DNA of 7,261 bases from DATCVR01 sp036566745 (GTDB lineage: Bacteria > Actinomycetota > Actinomycetes > Jiangellales > Jiangellaceae), in contig DATCVR010000181.1 in assembly GCA_036566745.1 (NCBI GenBank), positions 1 to 7,261 on the forward strand, read 5' to 3'. The first letter of the stretch is position 1. Every line of letters starts with the position of its first letter. The notes under the pieces are model-generated. The model made no database searches, was not told where the DNA came from, and saw only the letters and a program-made list of their open reading frames with translations. Below are positions 6,110-7,261 of the stretch, one piece after another. A program made the translations under genes and the position numbers.

Positions 6110-6814
6110 ATGCCCACCAGGGGTGCGTCCTTCACGGCCGGCCGGCTCTGGCAGCTCGTCACGATCATCGTCGTGCTCGCCTCGCTCGGCACCCAGCTGG
6201 TGCTCGTGATCCGCGGCGTCGACGTCCTGGTGCCCGGCGGCCGGGAGACGCCGGGCACCGCACGGCGGGTGGTCAACTTCTTCAGCTACTTCACGGTGCA
6301 GAGCAACATCCTGCTCGCGGTGGGGGCCGCCACCCTGGTCACCGATCCGCGGCGCGACGGCCCCGGCTGGCGGGTGCTGCGTTTCGCCGGGGTCATCGGC
6401 ATCACCATCACCGGCATCGTGTTCGTCACCGTGTTGCGCCCGATCGTCGACCTCGAGGGCACCTCGGCGCTGACCAACGCGGGTATGCATTACGTCGCGC
6501 CACTGCTGGGCGTCGTGGGGTGGCTGTTGTTCGGCCCCCACCCGCGCATCGACGTCCGCACGCTGCTGTGGACGCTGGCCTGGCCCGTCGCGTGGCTCGG
6601 CTACATCCTGGTGTGGGGCGCGGCCACCGACTGGTACCCGTACCCCTTCGTCGACGTCGCCGCCCACGGCTACGGCCAGGTGCTGCTGAACTCCGCCGTC
6701 ATCACGGTGCTCTTCCTGGCCGTGGCCTGGGCGTTCATGGCGTTCGACCGCCGGCTGGGGCGGACTGCGGTCACGACACTGCCTGGGCCCCCTGCCGCAG
6801 CAGACCGTACGTGA
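6110..6814 (+). CDS. Pr6Pr / FAR-17a-AIG1-like six-helix integral membrane protein
   Basis: A 234-aa protein with six hydrophobic segments at about residues 14-36, 55-77, 91-112, 125-142, 150-172 and 190-211. Its motif set includes FFSYFTVQSNILL (57-69), LTNAGMHYVAPLLG (121-134) and WYPYPFVDV (175-183). I recognise these as those of the bacterial Pr6Pr membrane family, which resembles eukaryotic FAR-17a/AIG1 proteins. AIG1 and ADTRP are membrane hydrolases with a Thr/His active pair. T62 and H127 here lie in comparable positions, but any enzymatic activity is inference. The ATG is 9 nt after the stop of the second propeller gene, with no convincing Shine-Dalgarno, so it may be read through at low level or be weakly translated. 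The last ~15 residues are Pro/Ala-rich and overlap the convergent cimA gene. Membrane location is confident; the function is unknown. Confidence 0.82.
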   Translation: MPTRGASFTAGRLWQLVTIIVVLASLGTQLVLVIRGVDVLVPGGRETPGTARRVVNFFSYFTVQSNILLAVGAATLVTDPRRDGPGWRVLRFAGVIGITITGIVFVTVLRPIVDLEGTSALTNAGMHYVAPLLGVVGWLLFGPHPRIDVRTLLWTLAWPVAWLGYILVWGAATDWYPYPFVDVAAHGYGQVLLNSAVITVLFLAVAWAFMAFDRRLGRTAVTTLPGPPAAADRT

Positions 6815-7261
6815 CGCCGTCGATCAGTGCCTGCCACGACGCCTGCACGATGTTGGCCGCCACGCCCACCGTCTCCCACGACGTCTCGCCGTCGGTCATC
6901 TCCACCAGCACCCGGGTGACGGCGTCGCTGCCGTGGGCGGCGTCGACGATCCGCACCCGGAAGTCGATCAGCTCGAGCTTGGACACCTCGGGGTAGAGCG
7001 TGCCGATCGCGGCGCGCAAGGCGTGGTCGAGGGCGTTGACCGGGCCGTTGCCCTCGCCGGTGACCACGGCCCGCTCGCCCCCGGCCCGCAGCTTGACCGT
7101 CGCCTCGCTCAGCGCCTCGCCGTCGGCGCGCGACTCGGTGATGACCCGCCAGCTCTCGACGTCGAAGAAGCGCAGCGGCTGGCCGTCGGCCTCGGCCCGC
7201 AGCAGCAGCTCGAAGGAGGCGTCGGCCGCCTCGAAGGTGTAGCCGGCCGCCTCGAGCTCCT
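6771..7261 (-). CDS. cimA: Citramalate synthase, C-terminal part (fragment at window edge)
   Basis: The last 162 codons of a gene that enters from the right edge, reading ELEAAGYTFEAADASFELLL onward and ending at the TGA complement of 6771-6773. The 'GY.FE.A.ASFELL' stretch, then FFDVESWRVI, GEGNGPVNALDHALR, LELIDFRVRI, TDGETSWETVGV and NIVQASWQALIDGVTYGLL, are characteristic of citramalate synthases of the LeuA-like family. They belong to its C-terminal LeuA-type regulatory/dimerisation domain. The enzyme condenses pyruvate with acetyl-CoA to (R)-citramalate, giving 2-oxobutyrate for isoleucine without threonine. The catalytic TIM barrel lies outside the window, so activity cannot be judged. 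It is convergent with the membrane protein gene and their 3' ends overlap by 44 bp. 2-Isopropylmalate synthase is a less likely alternative because of the GY.FE.A.ASFELL motif. Confidence 0.9.
   Translation of the reverse strand, partial: ELEAAGYTFEAADASFELLLRAEADGQPLRFFDVESWRVITESRADGEALSEATVKLRAGGERAVVTGEGNGPVNALDHALRAAIGTLYPEVSKLELIDFRVRIVDAAHGSDAVTRVLVEMTDGETSWETVGVAANIVQASWQALIDGVTYGLLRQGAQAVS

Noticed and set aside
7000..7242. Small 80-codon plus-strand frame opposite cimA
   Set aside because: It is antisense to the conserved citramalate synthase C-terminus, Ser/Ala/Arg-rich, and lacks a ribosome binding site.
1..7261. Search for CRISPR arrays, tRNA/rRNA genes, transposases, integrases or attachment sites
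   Set aside because: No regularly spaced repeats, cloverleaf-like or rRNA sequence, transposase motifs or terminal inverted repeats were seen by eye. Composition is uniform across the window.

Overview
The window reads as a piece of chromosome from a high-GC Gram-positive actinobacterium. GC content is high throughout, with strong G/C bias at third codon positions. It also shows a lipoprotein-type sugar-binding protein, Sec- and Tat-type signal peptides, and an actinobacterial-style small membrane protein. A Nocardioidaceae/Propionibacteriales-like host is plausible, but the sequence alone does not fix the genus.

Layout. (a) 1-1566, minus strand: the start of a carbohydrate ABC importer operon, with a solute-binding lipoprotein gene (301-1566) followed by the first 67 codons of a MalF-type permease (203 down to the window edge). 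A perfect 16-bp hairpin (258-296) sits between them. (b) 1567-1840: a 274-bp divergent control region with one candidate promoter in each direction. A perfect CTTTCGAAAG palindrome abuts the rightward promoter. (c) 1841-6100, plus strand: two tandem, tightly coupled paralogous genes for large exported beta-propeller proteins of 766 and 651 aa. In each I count about fourteen blade-like repeats, which would make two seven-bladed propellers. The first carries a Sec-type signal and an extra C-terminal Ig-like domain. The second carries a textbook twin-arginine signal and no extra domain. (d) 6110-6814, plus strand: a six-helix Pr6Pr/FAR-17a-like membrane protein. (e) 6771-7261, minus strand: the C-terminal part of citramalate synthase (cimA), convergent with and overlapping the membrane protein gene.

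How it may work together (inference). The divergent arrangement suggests that the importer and the two exported propeller proteins share control, for example by the same sugar-responsive regulator. The propeller proteins would bind or process an extracellular glycan, and the binding protein plus permease would take up the products. No characterised catalytic motif could be recognised in the propeller proteins, so their chemistry is open. This paralogous pair is the least understood and most interesting content here. The membrane protein and cimA look like unrelated flanking chromosomal genes.
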